Shown here one piece after another: positions 5,186-5,241 of a DNA stretch of 5,241 nt; position 1 is the stretch's first letter, and every line of letters starts with the position of its first letter. The DNA comes from Comamonadaceae bacterium. Lineage in GTDB: Bacteria > Pseudomonadota > Gammaproteobacteria > Burkholderiales > Burkholderiaceae. Below the pieces are notes generated by a model, which was given only the letters and a program-made list of their open reading frames with translations, was not told the origin of the DNA and ran no database searches. The position numbers were made by a program, and so were the translations under genes. The stretch covers positions 1 to 5,241 of the forward strand of contig CANCCJ010000174.1 of the NCBI GenBank assembly GCA_947374535.1, written 5' to 3'.

Positions 5186-5241
5186 TGAGGTTTAGTCGGT
5201 GGAAATTTCGGGGCTGGCATCGTGCGCAACGGTCGTTCTGG

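Overview
The window looks like a stretch of betaproteobacterial chromosome, most likely Burkholderiales/Comamonadaceae (Rhodoferax- or Limnohabitans-like). The grounds are protein style, moderately high GC coding sequence with a GC-rich third position, and a Tex protein of the size and layout usual in that group. This is inferred from recollection of families, not from a search.

Layout, left to right. Positions 1-826 (+) hold the 3' part of an iron-containing (group III) alcohol dehydrogenase gene. It is cut by the window edge and appears to carry a one-base frameshift near positions 50-53. Two bases after its stop, a three-gene minus-strand cluster ends against it. In transcription order the cluster is tex (4572-2200, nucleic-acid-binding transcription accessory protein), a patatin-like phospholipase-family gene (2184-1126, TTG start, Ser66/Asp238 dyad) and a small DUF1330 gene (1116-829). 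The gaps are 15 and 9 nt, and each downstream gene has a Shine-Dalgarno in the gap, so one transcript with translational coupling is likely.

Positions 4573-4831 are an AT-rich divergent intergenic region. It holds candidate promoters, an exact 11-bp motif repeated in opposite orientations (AACGCTTACTT facing each gene) and a 10-bp direct repeat (TTAATTTTGA). To its right, 4832-5185 (+) encodes a small predicted lipoprotein ending in a HEVRH zinc-protease-like motif. The last 56 bases hold no gene that can be supported.

The genes do not form an obvious dedicated pathway. Tex is a general RNA/transcription factor, and the patatin-like and DUF1330 genes appear to ride on its transcript. No mobile element, CRISPR array, tRNA or rRNA was seen. 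Most of the window is ordinary chromosome. The points most worth a second look are the small HExxH lipoprotein, the divergent 11-bp motif and the dehydrogenase frameshift.
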